Assembly: GCA_029269725.1 (NCBI GenBank)
Contig: JARJHS010000013.1
Coordinates: forward strand, 61,644 to 125,643
Reading direction: 5' to 3'
Length of the DNA stretch: 64,000 nt
DNA from: Pollutibacter soli
GTDB lineage: Bacteria; Bacteroidota; Bacteroidia; Chitinophagales; Chitinophagaceae
The position numbers were made by a program, and so were the translations under genes. Below, in pieces: positions 43,256 through 51,423 of the stretch. The notes under the pieces were generated by a model. It searched no databases. It saw only the letters and a program-made list of their open reading frames with translations, and was not told the DNA's origin. Every line of letters starts with the position of its first letter. Position 1 is the stretch's first letter.

Positions 43256-45529
43256 ATGCGCATCTCTTTCATCTGGGTGGTAACACTTTCTCTATCATTA
43301 AGTACAACAGCAAAAGCTCAGAAACTCGCCGGTAATGAGCATTCAGTCACGAAAGGAAAATCTATTATCACACCAACCGATACCGCAGTCATTAATGCAG
43401 TATTGCAAAAGTCAAGGTCATTTATATTAAAGCCTGGTGAAGATCATAAAGATCTTGACAGCGCAATATTTCTTGCCAACCAGGCAGAAGCATCCAGCAG
43501 ACAAACATCATACGCTGCAGGAATTGCGCACGCCATGATACTATCAGGGATGGCTACACGGGAAAAAGGTAACACAGACAAAGGGAAGACACTTGCAGTG
43601 CGGGCAATCCAATATTGTTCGGAACAGAAAGAATACGACTGGCTGGGTGAGGCTTATTTGCAATTGATGCATTATTACTCTCCATGGGTACCCGGGGAAA
43701 TGACGGAACGCATCAGGATCATTAAGATGGCGGATTCTGCCTACCAGAAATCCGGGAACAAACAACAGCGTGGATATGCTCTTCAGAATCTTGGAGATTG
43801 CTACCAGGTCATTGGTCAGCCGCACGAAGCCCTGAAATACCTTAAACAGGCGCAGCTGATGTATGAGTCTATTGGCTACAAAGAAATTCACGGCCTCTAT
43901 GATTTGATGGGTTTTTGCTACGCGGCTTATTTTAACGATCACCAGACCGGTCTTAAATACGCACTAATGGCCGCTTCACGCGCTGAAGAGTTAAATGATA
44001 CCACGTCCCAGCGAGGCACTATCTACAGCAGACTTGGTCAGGTCTACTCCTACCTTTCCGACTATAAAAAGGCAGACGAATATTACGGTAAGGCATACCA
44101 GCTCTTTAAAAAATACCATGAGACCGGCAATATGTACATCGTGGGTATCAATTCTGCTTCGAATTTCGAATACAGTAATAATTTCGATTTAACAATGAAG
44201 TACCTGCTGGAAGTCGATCAGACGGAAACAGTGCCTGACTTCCTGCGTGCAGATTACGAAGCAGTGCTTTTGCAAGTGTACAATAAAACCAGGAACAGAA
44301 ACAAGACCGACATCTTACTAAATTCCATTTTGAAAAGACCCACATCAAAAGAACATCCTATTTCCATCTCAAGCCTGATTACCTATTACACAGATGCGGG
44401 CCAGTTCAACGAAGCTGAAAACTGGTTAAAGACATTTAAAACTTTCGCTGACAGAATGCCATCGGGAAAACTTGTTTTTTATGCCAGGTACTTTCAGCTT
44501 TCCACTAAAATCAGTGAAAAGAAAGGAAATTTTAAAGAGGCACTGGAAAAATTCAAGCAGTATAAAATCCATAACGATTCATTGTATAATAACAGGAAGA
44601 CGAACCAGATTGCAGCTTTGCAAACCGAATTTGAGACTGAAAAAAAAGACCAGGACATCAGGCTTCATGAGCAATCAATTGAACTGCTCAACACACGAAA
44701 TGTGGCGCAACAACAGGAGATCAGACAAACTAAATTAACCCGTAATGCCATTCTGTACGGATCCGCCATTTTATTGATCGTACTTGGTATGTTGTACAAC
44801 CAGTACCGCCAGAAACAAAAATCAAATAAAGAGATCAACAGCAAAAATATTGAACTGCGCCGGCTGGTGGAAGAGAAGGAATGGTTACTGAAAGAGGTTC
44901 ATCACCGGGTGAAAAATAATTTACAAACGGTAGTGAGTCTCTTAGAGTCACAGTCCGCTTACCTGAAAGATGATGCACTATTTGCGATCCAGGAAAGTCA
45001 GAACAGGATATTCGCCATGTCACTTATCCATCAGAAATTATATCAGACAGAAAATACTTCTTCTATTAAAATGGCTGAGTACCTTCCTGAATTGATCGGG
45101 CATTTGCGGGATATGCTCGATCCAAATAGAAAGATACTTTTTGATCTCAACATTGATAAGGTGGACATGGATGTATCGCAGGCTGTGCCTGTAGGTCTGG
45201 TGTTAAACGAAGCGATCACCAATGCTATGAAGTATGCCTTTGGTGATAACAGCGCTGGTAAGGCTGTTTTAGTGTCACTTACATGCAATGCTGAAAGCGA
45301 TATTCAAATCACTATTGAAGACAACGGCCTGGGACTGCCCGCCGGTTTTGATTATAACCGCAGCAGTGGCCTTGGTTTCAAACTAATGAAAGGATTGACG
45401 GAAGACCTTGGAGGAATTTTCGGTATCAGCTCGTTCAATGGAACCAGGATAACTATTCTTTTCAAACTTAACACACCGCTAAATAAAATTGCTCCGGCAT
45501 CTGAGCATTTACCTGCATATACAATTTGA
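43256..45529 (+). CDS. TPR-containing sensor histidine kinase (HisKA_2), second copy
   Basis: 757 residues. Signal peptide ending near TTAKAQ, a large periplasmic part with TPR repeats (for example RGYALQNLGDCYQVIGQPHE, ALKYLKQAQLMYESIGY), a coiled coil, one membrane helix at about 498-516, and a HisKA_2 kinase with His549/His550 in KEVHHRVKNNLQTVVSL. ATP-binding boxes are NEAITNAMKYAF, IEDNGLGLP and LGFKLMKGLTEDLGG. It is paralogous to the kinase at 36510-38300, with about 150 more residues of TPR. No response-regulator gene is directly attached, so its partner could be the regulator at 38300-39697 or a distant one. Confidence 0.92.
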   Translation: MRISFIWVVTLSLSLSTTAKAQKLAGNEHSVTKGKSIITPTDTAVINAVLQKSRSFILKPGEDHKDLDSAIFLANQAEASSRQTSYAAGIAHAMILSGMATREKGNTDKGKTLAVRAIQYCSEQKEYDWLGEAYLQLMHYYSPWVPGEMTERIRIIKMADSAYQKSGNKQQRGYALQNLGDCYQVIGQPHEALKYLKQAQLMYESIGYKEIHGLYDLMGFCYAAYFNDHQTGLKYALMAASRAEELNDTTSQRGTIYSRLGQVYSYLSDYKKADEYYGKAYQLFKKYHETGNMYIVGINSASNFEYSNNFDLTMKYLLEVDQTETVPDFLRADYEAVLLQVYNKTRNRNKTDILLNSILKRPTSKEHPISISSLITYYTDAGQFNEAENWLKTFKTFADRMPSGKLVFYARYFQLSTKISEKKGNFKEALEKFKQYKIHNDSLYNNRKTNQIAALQTEFETEKKDQDIRLHEQSIELLNTRNVAQQQEIRQTKLTRNAILYGSAILLIVLGMLYNQYRQKQKSNKEINSKNIELRRLVEEKEWLLKEVHHRVKNNLQTVVSLLESQSAYLKDDALFAIQESQNRIFAMSLIHQKLYQTENTSSIKMAEYLPELIGHLRDMLDPNRKILFDLNIDKVDMDVSQAVPVGLVLNEAITNAMKYAFGDNSAGKAVLVSLTCNAESDIQITIEDNGLGLPAGFDYNRSSGLGFKLMKGLTEDLGGIFGISSFNGTRITILFKLNTPLNKIAPASEHLPAYTI

Positions 45530-45618
45530 TACTCACCTGTATCGGGCACTCCAGTTTGCTTTTTGGTGACTGATTGAACAAACAGTGCGGTCGAAATTGC
45601 ACCATAAAAGCAAGAATA

Positions 45619-46038
45619 ATGATACTCAAAATTGTAATAGCAACTGCCGCCACAATAATTGTCCTCAGCTGTGATAAAGAGGCACAAGAAACCAATCCTG
45701 AAAAACTACTTACCCAGGAAGCCTGGATACTTTTTGCCGCAGGATACGACTACAATCAAAACGGCGTTATTGATCAAAATGAAAATATCCTGGATTTTTG
45801 TCAGCAGGACAACCGTTACCATTTTCTGAAAAATGGAACAGGTACAATTGCAGAGGGCATTCACCTGTGCGATCCTGCAACACATCACACCTTCAATTGG
45901 AAGTTTGAAAATGCGGAATCAGAAATTATAATCAATTATCAACCTTTTTCCATTTCGAAACTTAATAATGAGCGATTGCAGCTCATTACCAAGGCCCCCC
46001 CGCTTAATTCCGTCTTTTTCACAGAATACAAACATTGA
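45619..46038 (+). CDS. small lipoprotein, lipocalin-like
   Basis: 139 residues from the ATG at 45619 (MILKIVIATAATIIVLSCDK), which gives a clean lipoprotein leader with the lipobox VLSC. The upstream extension is not hydrophobic. The mature part (LLTQEAWILFAAGYDYNQNG, FLKNGTGTIAEG, WKFENAESEIIIN, YQPFSISKLNNERLQLITK) resembles the short lipocalin-like lipoproteins common in Bacteroidota. The function is unknown. Confidence 0.72.
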   Translation: MILKIVIATAATIIVLSCDKEAQETNPEKLLTQEAWILFAAGYDYNQNGVIDQNENILDFCQQDNRYHFLKNGTGTIAEGIHLCDPATHHTFNWKFENAESEIIINYQPFSISKLNNERLQLITKAPPLNSVFFTEYKH

Positions 46039-46143
46039 TTTGATCTGACAATGTAAATAGCACAAACCACAATTAAAAAAATTACCAGGTAATTATCACA
46101 TTATGAGGTGTTTCAAACTTTGTGACCACAAATCAAATAACTA

Positions 46144-46434
46144 TTATGGCCTCACAAAGCTGATCAGGAGAATGGTAATAACGGAAAGGAGTAACGAGAA
46201 GAGATAAGCTGATTTCAGTTTGAATTTTTCACCAGCCCAGATGATGAAAGAAAATACCGGAATGATAAATGTGAGTAATAATGTTGGCAGCCAGAGAATT
46301 TCATAAATGGCGTCCAGAATTTTCAGACTGTACACATTGGTAAAAAAAGCAACTACCCAGTACAATGCAATGATGATTGCCAGTATAATGAATACATTTT
46401 TTACGCCCTTCTGTTGAAAGATTTCCATATGCAA
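46144..46434 (-). CDS. small membrane protein, 96 aa
   Basis: Three predicted membrane helices (VFIILAIIIALYWVVAFFTN, ILWLPTLLLTFIIPVFSFII, AYLFSLLLSVITILLISFV). I do not recognise a family. It is 19 bp downstream of the lysozyme-inhibitor-like lipoprotein gene on the same strand, so the two may form an operon. Confidence 0.65.
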   Translation of the reverse strand: MHMEIFQQKGVKNVFIILAIIIALYWVVAFFTNVYSLKILDAIYEILWLPTLLLTFIIPVFSFIIWAGEKFKLKSAYLFSLLLSVITILLISFVRP

Positions 46435-46453
46435 ATGTTAAGGGAGATCGTGA

Positions 46454-46780
46454 TTACTCACTACATTCAAAACCCTGACCATCTCCGGGATCAATCTGTG
46501 CTGATTTACCCTTTGACCAAACCTGGAGTTTTCCATCGGAATACCTGATGCCTGATGCGGCCTCCACCTGTGGCAATGACCAATTCACATCAATACCATT
46601 TATCGATCCTTTCACCACGGCAGAATCTTTATAATAACTTACTGTCAGTTTCGAACCATTGCCACAGGAGTATTCAACTGTTGAAATTGCTTTTGTTGTT
46701 TCGCTGTTGCATGAAATGACCATGAACGATGGGAGCAGTAATAAGAAGATATTATACCTTAACAAAACAGACTTGCCCAT
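46454..46780 (-). CDS. MliC-like lipoprotein (C-type lysozyme inhibitor family)
   Basis: 108 residues. A leader ends in the lipobox VISC, then the mature domain reads VEYSCGNGSKLTVSYYKDSA, WSLPQVEAASGIRYSDGKLQ and WSKGKSAQIDPG. The pattern of Y-x-C, the SASG-like ASGIRY and the terminal W-x-K-G-x-x-A matches the MliC/PliC lysozyme-inhibitor family. Two Cys of the mature part (YSCGNG and GFECSE) could form the family's disulfide. Likely role: protection of the cell wall against host or predator lysozyme. Confidence 0.8.
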   Translation of the reverse strand: MGKSVLLRYNIFLLLLPSFMVISCNSETTKAISTVEYSCGNGSKLTVSYYKDSAVVKGSINGIDVNWSLPQVEAASGIRYSDGKLQVWSKGKSAQIDPGDGQGFECSE

Positions 46781-47211
46781 ACACCTGTTTTTTAAAAATG
46801 AGAGGCTCTCTAAAGTTAATTCAAATTTTCTTTTAATCCAGGATGAATGATATAGTTGTACTGCAAAACCCAGGTAACAGGATTGTTCTGTCCTGAAACC
46901 ATGTCTTATGGTTACATAAAACGGGATCAGCTGTCGTAATCGATTTTCTGATACCGGGAATTACTAAAGTCCCGCCATTAAACCTCCTTCAACTGTTATC
47001 CCTGCTTGTTTGCCGTGGGTCTCTACAACTCATAGGTTGCGCAAAGATCTGGTTCGGGCTGCCTTTCGAACAACGAAGAACGATCAACGATGAACGCCGC
47101 GAGTTCTCACTTCATCTGCAATCCCCATTTAACCATCCTGCTTGTATATACATGTTAATGGCTTTATTAAAAAATTCCGCTATTTTCATGATGAATTATA
47201 ATGAATTCAAC
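46781..47211. other. intergenic region with inverted heptad array
   Basis: Four heptad units GAACAAC, GAAGAAC, GATCAAC and GATGAAC (47068-47095) are the reverse-complement form of the GTTGTTC array. A half of the 28-bp hairpin (GTCTCTAC) lies near 47021. No intact gene is supported. Confidence 0.55.
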
Positions 47212-48063
47212 ATGAGTGATCTATTCAAAAAGACAAAAGTTTTTGCTGAAGGTCTCGATCATCCTGAAGGCATCGCTGCTCATCCGGACGGATCAGTATG
47301 GGCAGGCGGTGAAGCAGGTCAGGTATATCGAATTTCGCCTGAAGCCAAAGTAAATATCATGGCCGATACCGGCGGATTTGTACTGGGACTTGCGTTTAGC
47401 CCTGGCAGTGAGTGGCTGGCGCTTTGCGACAATGGAAAGAAATGTGTATGGAAACTGGACATGCGTTCCATGGAACTGGAGAAATATACTGAAGGAATTG
47501 CAGGTTCAGGGTTTATGCTTCCCAACTACCCCGTATTTGACAGTACAGGGAATCTTTATGTATCCGACAGTGGAAACTTCAACGAAGTCAACGGAAGAAT
47601 TTTTAAAATTCATTCGAATGGTGATTCTGAAATTTGGCATAACGGGCCTTTCAGTTTTACAAATGGAATGGCACTTGATCAGAAACAGGAATGGTTGTAT
47701 GTTGTCAGTTCCTGGTTGCCTGGTGTTGAAAGGATCAGGATTAATGCTGATGGATCAGCAGGTATGAAAGAACTTTTTTGCACACTTCCAAAAACGGTGC
47801 CTGACGGTATCGCATTTGATGTTGATGGAAATCTTTATGTTACCTGTTATACGCCAAATGTGATTTATAAAGTCACGCCTGATAGATTTACAACAGCAAT
47901 CGTCGAAGACTGGGAATCACATACGCTTTCAAACCCAACGAATATCGCATTTGGAGGAAAGGAGCTGGATCAGTTATTTACGGCTAATCTTGGCCGTTGG
48001 CATATTACAAAAATCGATATCGGTGTAAAGGGTTTACCTCTTGTTTCACATCACAAAAGATAA
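47212..48063 (+). CDS. SMP-30/gluconolactonase-like beta-propeller protein
   Basis: 283 residues from the ATG at 47212 (MSDLFKKTKVFAEGLDHPEG). Earlier in-frame ATGs at 47152, 47188 and 47191 cannot be excluded. The propeller signature shows GLDHPEGIAAHPDGSVWAGG, LYVSDSGNFNEVNGRIFKI and VPDGIAFDVDGNLYVTCYTP, with Glu, Asn and Asp residues at the places expected for the divalent metal. The family hydrolyses sugar lactones and related esters. The next gene, an SDR, starts 3 bp after its stop, so they are co-transcribed, consistent with sugar oxidation to a lactone followed by hydrolysis. Confidence 0.88.
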   Translation: MSDLFKKTKVFAEGLDHPEGIAAHPDGSVWAGGEAGQVYRISPEAKVNIMADTGGFVLGLAFSPGSEWLALCDNGKKCVWKLDMRSMELEKYTEGIAGSGFMLPNYPVFDSTGNLYVSDSGNFNEVNGRIFKIHSNGDSEIWHNGPFSFTNGMALDQKQEWLYVVSSWLPGVERIRINADGSAGMKELFCTLPKTVPDGIAFDVDGNLYVTCYTPNVIYKVTPDRFTTAIVEDWESHTLSNPTNIAFGGKELDQLFTANLGRWHITKIDIGVKGLPLVSHHKR

Positions 48064-48066
48064 ATA

Positions 48067-48831
48067 ATGAATTTCGAAAATAAAACGGTGATCATCACCG
48101 GTGGTGCTAAAGGCATTGGTGCTGCCTGCGTAAAAAACTTTCGTCGAAAAAATGCAAATGTTGTCATCCTGGATATCGATGAACAGGGTGCTGAACTGGC
48201 ATCGGCAGCTGACGACCATGTGTTGTTTTTGAAGACTGATATTACTGTTGAAGCAGAAGTAAAAAATGCCATTGACTATGCTGCAAAAATATTTGGCGGT
48301 ATTGATGTGCTGGTGAATAACGCAGCGATCCAGTATTATGCAAGGGTGACAGAGTGTACCGTTGAGCAGTGGGATAAAACATTTGCTGTCAATGTTCGGG
48401 GCGGATTTCTCTGCGCGAAATATGCGATACCGTACATGCAGAACCGCGGCGCTGGTGTTGTGATTAACATGTCAAGTGTACAGGCGATAGTATCTCAATC
48501 ACAGGTGGCGGCTTATGCATCATCAAAAGAGGCGCAGTTAGGTTTAACAAGATGTATTGCGATAGACTATGCGCCGGAGATCCGATCGGTAGCCATTTGT
48601 CCCGGTTCAGTAAATACTCCATTATTTCAAAGTCTGATAGCTCAATCAGCTGATCCTGCATCCAGCCTAAGAGAAAGCGAGGAAATGCATCTTGCAAAAA
48701 GATTGGCCGATCCGGATGAAATTGCAGAATTCGTTGCCTGGCTATCCTCCGATCACGCAAAATTTATTACCGGTCAGGCATTCAGGATTGACGGAGGATT
48801 GGGGATAATGATTCCGGGAAGCAAGAAGTAG
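48067..48831 (+). CDS. SDR family oxidoreductase
   Basis: 254 residues. Classical short-chain dehydrogenase: cofactor motif TGGAKGIG, Asp for NAD(H) selection in VILDIDEQG, NNAA in VLVNNAAIQYY, catalytic Ser in INMSSVQAI, and Tyr-x3-Lys in YASSKEAQL. The C-terminus FRIDGGLGI is typical. Together with the gluconolactonase-like gene 3 bp upstream it suggests a two-step sugar or polyol oxidation; the substrate cannot be told from the sequence. Confidence 0.93.
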   Translation: MNFENKTVIITGGAKGIGAACVKNFRRKNANVVILDIDEQGAELASAADDHVLFLKTDITVEAEVKNAIDYAAKIFGGIDVLVNNAAIQYYARVTECTVEQWDKTFAVNVRGGFLCAKYAIPYMQNRGAGVVINMSSVQAIVSQSQVAAYASSKEAQLGLTRCIAIDYAPEIRSVAICPGSVNTPLFQSLIAQSADPASSLRESEEMHLAKRLADPDEIAEFVAWLSSDHAKFITGQAFRIDGGLGIMIPGSKK

Positions 48832-48876
48832 TCAGCGTGCATTTTTGCCTATTAAACTGAATCAGTTTCTAACAAA

Positions 48877-49291
48877 CCTGGGAGGTCTTAGACCTGCCAG
48901 GTCTATAAAACCTGGCTGGTTTAGAAGAGCTGCCAGGTTTAGAAGAGCTGCCAGGTCTTACATGCTAAAAAGTCCAGCCCCGGGGGGCAAAATTCCTTTT
49001 GAAAGCGACAACTGACATAGTATTTCATCCGCGGATTAAGACCGGGAGTGCAAAAACCATAGTGGTAATAACTAAATCGCTTCGAAAATGCCAACCTGGG
49101 AGGTCTAAGACCTCCCAGGTCTATAAAACCTGCCAGGTTTAGAAGAGCTGCCAGGTTTCTGAAACCTGCCAGGTTTTGAAAACCAAGCGGTAGTAATTTG
49201 CTTAGGAAAGGACAACCACAACAGGTAAAATTTGCCGGCTGTTTAAGCCTGTGAAGCGTTCTCATAAAAGTTAGAAACCTGCCAGGTTTAA
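48877..49291. repeat. CCTGCCAGG palindrome repeat cluster
   Basis: At least nine copies of a core resembling AACCTGCCAGGTTT or its CTGGGAGG variant lie here, in two blocks (48877-48960 and 49091-49175) that are near-copies of each other, plus a last copy at 49275-49289 next to the lipoprotein stop. No gene is seen between 48832 and 49293. Confidence 0.8.
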
Positions 49292-49293
49292 AA

Positions 49294-49995
49294 TCATTTC
49301 ATCGCCTTGAGCCTGGTCTTTTTCGCATCCTCAACTTCCTCCATCAGCATTTTTGTATACAGCTTGCTCGATTTCTGGATACTCTTGGGCTCATCAGATT
49401 TGGACTGGATCGACATCAGAATTTCTTCTGTATTGGCATCGTATAAATTGCTCTCAACGAAATAGGTCTTCTCCGTTTCATAATAACCGGGGGAATAATA
49501 AGTTGATGCATATCCCCAGTAAGAACCAAATGTCCCGTAGTGAACATAGGAAGGATAAACAGCATAGGGAGAGTAAATTCCGCCGCTTGCAGGGATATAC
49601 CGTGTTTCAGATTTCTGATCAACTAATGCAACGGTCAGAATTGCGTCACAACCCAGGTTTTTCATTTTTTGAAGAAAATAAGCTTTATCTGGGATATTGG
49701 TAAACCCCGGCAATGGTCCGAAAGTAGCAATACTGGTATGGGCTGTAAGACCTTTCGCTCTTGCTGCATCCAATAAATCACTTTCCAATGCCTGTTTCAT
49801 TTCCATATTATTCAGTAAAACCACTATGAATACATTTTTATATGGTTGCTCTATTTTCTTTTCTTTATTTACCCAAACACCCGTGGTTTTAATACCTGGC
49901 TTACATGCAGTGAACATCACGATCATCACTACAATCAATAATGGATACTTTATTAAATCATTTTTTCTAGTCAATCTTACAAAAGCAGAAATCAT
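49294..49995 (-). CDS. predicted lipoprotein, 233 aa
   Basis: The N-terminus has a basic stretch and a hydrophobic core YPLLIVVMIVMFTAC, with Cys31 as the likely lipidated residue. The mature part has a strand/helix pattern (NVFIVVLLNNMEMKQALESD, GCDAILTVALVDQKSE) and a long Tyr/Ser/Gly-rich insert (PYAVYPSYVHYGTFGSYWGY) before TYFVESNLYDANTEEILMSI. This organisation resembles DUF4136-like lipoproteins; I am not certain of the family. It stands alone. Confidence 0.75.
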   Translation of the reverse strand: MISAFVRLTRKNDLIKYPLLIVVMIVMFTACKPGIKTTGVWVNKEKKIEQPYKNVFIVVLLNNMEMKQALESDLLDAARAKGLTAHTSIATFGPLPGFTNIPDKAYFLQKMKNLGCDAILTVALVDQKSETRYIPASGGIYSPYAVYPSYVHYGTFGSYWGYASTYYSPGYYETEKTYFVESNLYDANTEEILMSIQSKSDEPKSIQKSSKLYTKMLMEEVEDAKKTRLKAMK

Positions 49996-50364
49996 CCTGG
50001 TAAATTTTGATGCCCGAAATTCAGTGATTTAAATGAATGTTGAATAAAAAAATACAATTCAGCTATTGATAAAGTCAGAAAACAATACGCTTAAACCATT
50101 GAAACTGTCCATACAATTACACAAACAGACTGGATTTACTCATCCCATCCCCCTTATTTCTATAGGGCATGGCATTTGATTTATAGAAGCTGAACAGAAC
50201 AGTTAATCAGATCTGTATTCAGAACAGATCGGTATTTAACTGTAAAATTTAAATATATCTGATTTAGAAGAAAGCAAATCCAAAGATCTGTACACTTTAA
50301 GAAAAATCCACACCCTTCTATATAGCGGAAACTTCTTTAAGTAACTCCGTATAGGGCTTCGCCC
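49996..50364 (+). ncRNA. candidate unannotated transcript (possible small RNA)
   Basis: No open frame, but two structured segments: a hairpin GATCTGT-ATTCAGA-ACAGATC at 50210-50230, and GGGC-TTC-GCCC at 50354-50364 directly before a strong plus-strand terminator. The nearest plus-strand gene upstream ends at 48831, with a minus-strand gene between, so the terminator must serve something transcribed in this gap. The 5' end is not defined. Confidence 0.3.
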
Positions 50365-50395
50365 AAAGCACCTGATTTTTCAGGTGCTTTTTTTT
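50365..50395 (+). terminator. rho-independent terminator
   Basis: A perfect 11-bp stem (AAAGCACCTGA / TCAGGTGCTTT) with a TTTT loop runs straight into eight T. Strong intrinsic terminator on the plus strand. Confidence 0.85.
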
Positions 50396-50396
50396 A

Positions 50397-50606
50397 GTGG
50401 GGAGTAAGGAGATGGGAGGCAGGAGAAATAGTGAGAAGCATTTAGCCTACCGCACCTTAGAATTATAAATAAGATCTCAAATCATTTAGGGTATAGCTGG
50501 GTATATAAATTCAACTCAAATAATCAGAAAACGCATTCTCGATTGCCTGACGCTTTCCTCTAATACCTAGCTCTCCTGCCTCCATACTCCTGCTCTCCAC
50601 TCTAAC
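50397..50606. repeat. inverted heptad element upstream of imuA
   Basis: Left end: GGAGTAA, GGAGATG, GGAGGCA, GGAGAAA (50401-50428). Right end: TCTCCTG, CCTCCAT, ACTCCTG, CTCTCCA (50572-50599), which reads as the reverse complement of the left type. About 140 bp lie between. It resembles the element at 52927-53184. Confidence 0.7.
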
Positions 50607-50630
50607 AGAATTTATTTCGAAAATATTTTA

Positions 50631-50662
50631 TTTACTAAATATTTTAGTATATTTACTAAATA
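50631..50662 (+). promoter_or_regulatory. candidate operator of the imuA operon
   Basis: TACTAAATATTTTAGTA (50633-50649) is a palindrome with 7-bp arms and a 3-bp centre. A further direct half-site TTTACTAAAT at 50652-50661 repeats the one at 50631-50640 exactly 21 bp later, two helical turns. The start codon of imuA is 29 bp downstream. It probably overlaps the promoter and could bind a LexA-like or other damage-response repressor. Confidence 0.6.
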
Positions 50663-50690
50663 ATTAAGCACTGATTTTTATCAGGGCCTT

Positions 50691-51422
50691 ATGCCAGCAG
50701 ACAAAGCACATATCATTTCAAAATTGCAGAAAGAGATCTTACCCTTGCAGGGTATCAGACATGCTCAAAAAAATATTCCTCTGAATATGGCTTTGGGTGA
50801 AATGAAATATGCTTTTCCGGAGGATCACTTTCCCTTAGGTGCCGTGCATGAATTTATTTGCGATTCGACAGGAGATCATGCCTGTACTACTGCATTTATT
50901 TCTGTGATTGTTTCACACCTCATGAATAAAAATAATATCGCAATCTGGATTGGTCAGCGCCGCACTTTATTTCCGCCAGCACTGAAGTTTTATAATATCG
51001 ATCCTGACAGAATCATTTTTATCGATCTGAAAAAAGACAAAGAAATTTTATGGGCGATAGAAGAAAGTTTGAAATGCAATAGTATTGCTACCGTGATCGG
51101 AGAGATTCCGGAAATCAATTTTACTGCATCAAGAAGATTGCAATTGGCTGTTGAAGAAAGTAAGGTTACAGGTTTTATCATTCGTAAGAATCCCCGCAAC
51201 CTGAATACAACTGCCTGTGTAACCCGCTGGAAGATAAGTTCATTGCCAGGCCTGATAGCGGGTGATATGCCAGGCGTTGGTTTTCCCTGCTGGAATGTAA
51301 ATCTGCAGAAAGTCAGGAACGGGAAACCCGGCGTTTGGCAAATCGCCTGGGCATGGGGTCGATTCAGGTATCTGACTTCAACTCCGGAACAATCAATACC
51401 TCTTCAAAAGAAAACGGGTTAG
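50691..51422 (+). CDS. imuA: ImuA-like RecA-fold protein (mutasome)
   Basis: 243 residues. RecA-like core without a Walker A motif: the region after VHEFI reads CDSTGDHACTTAF where a GxxxxGK(T/S) would be expected, so it likely does not bind ATP in the usual way. IAIWIGQRRTLFPPALKF and WQIAWAWGRFRY (near the end) match Bacteroidota ImuA. The stop is followed one base later by the imuB start. ImuA supports ImuB and the DnaE2 polymerase in damage-induced mutagenesis. A candidate operator precedes the gene. Confidence 0.85.
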   Translation: MPADKAHIISKLQKEILPLQGIRHAQKNIPLNMALGEMKYAFPEDHFPLGAVHEFICDSTGDHACTTAFISVIVSHLMNKNNIAIWIGQRRTLFPPALKFYNIDPDRIIFIDLKKDKEILWAIEESLKCNSIATVIGEIPEINFTASRRLQLAVEESKVTGFIIRKNPRNLNTTACVTRWKISSLPGLIAGDMPGVGFPCWNVNLQKVRNGKPGVWQIAWAWGRFRYLTSTPEQSIPLQKKTG

Positions 51423-51423
51423 T

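Noticed and set aside
46960..47025. Short minus-strand stretch reading like an SDR tail (ITVEGG)
   Set aside because: Only about 20 codons, a stop is close upstream, and no other SDR motif is found in the gap. Chance similarity is more likely than a gene relic.
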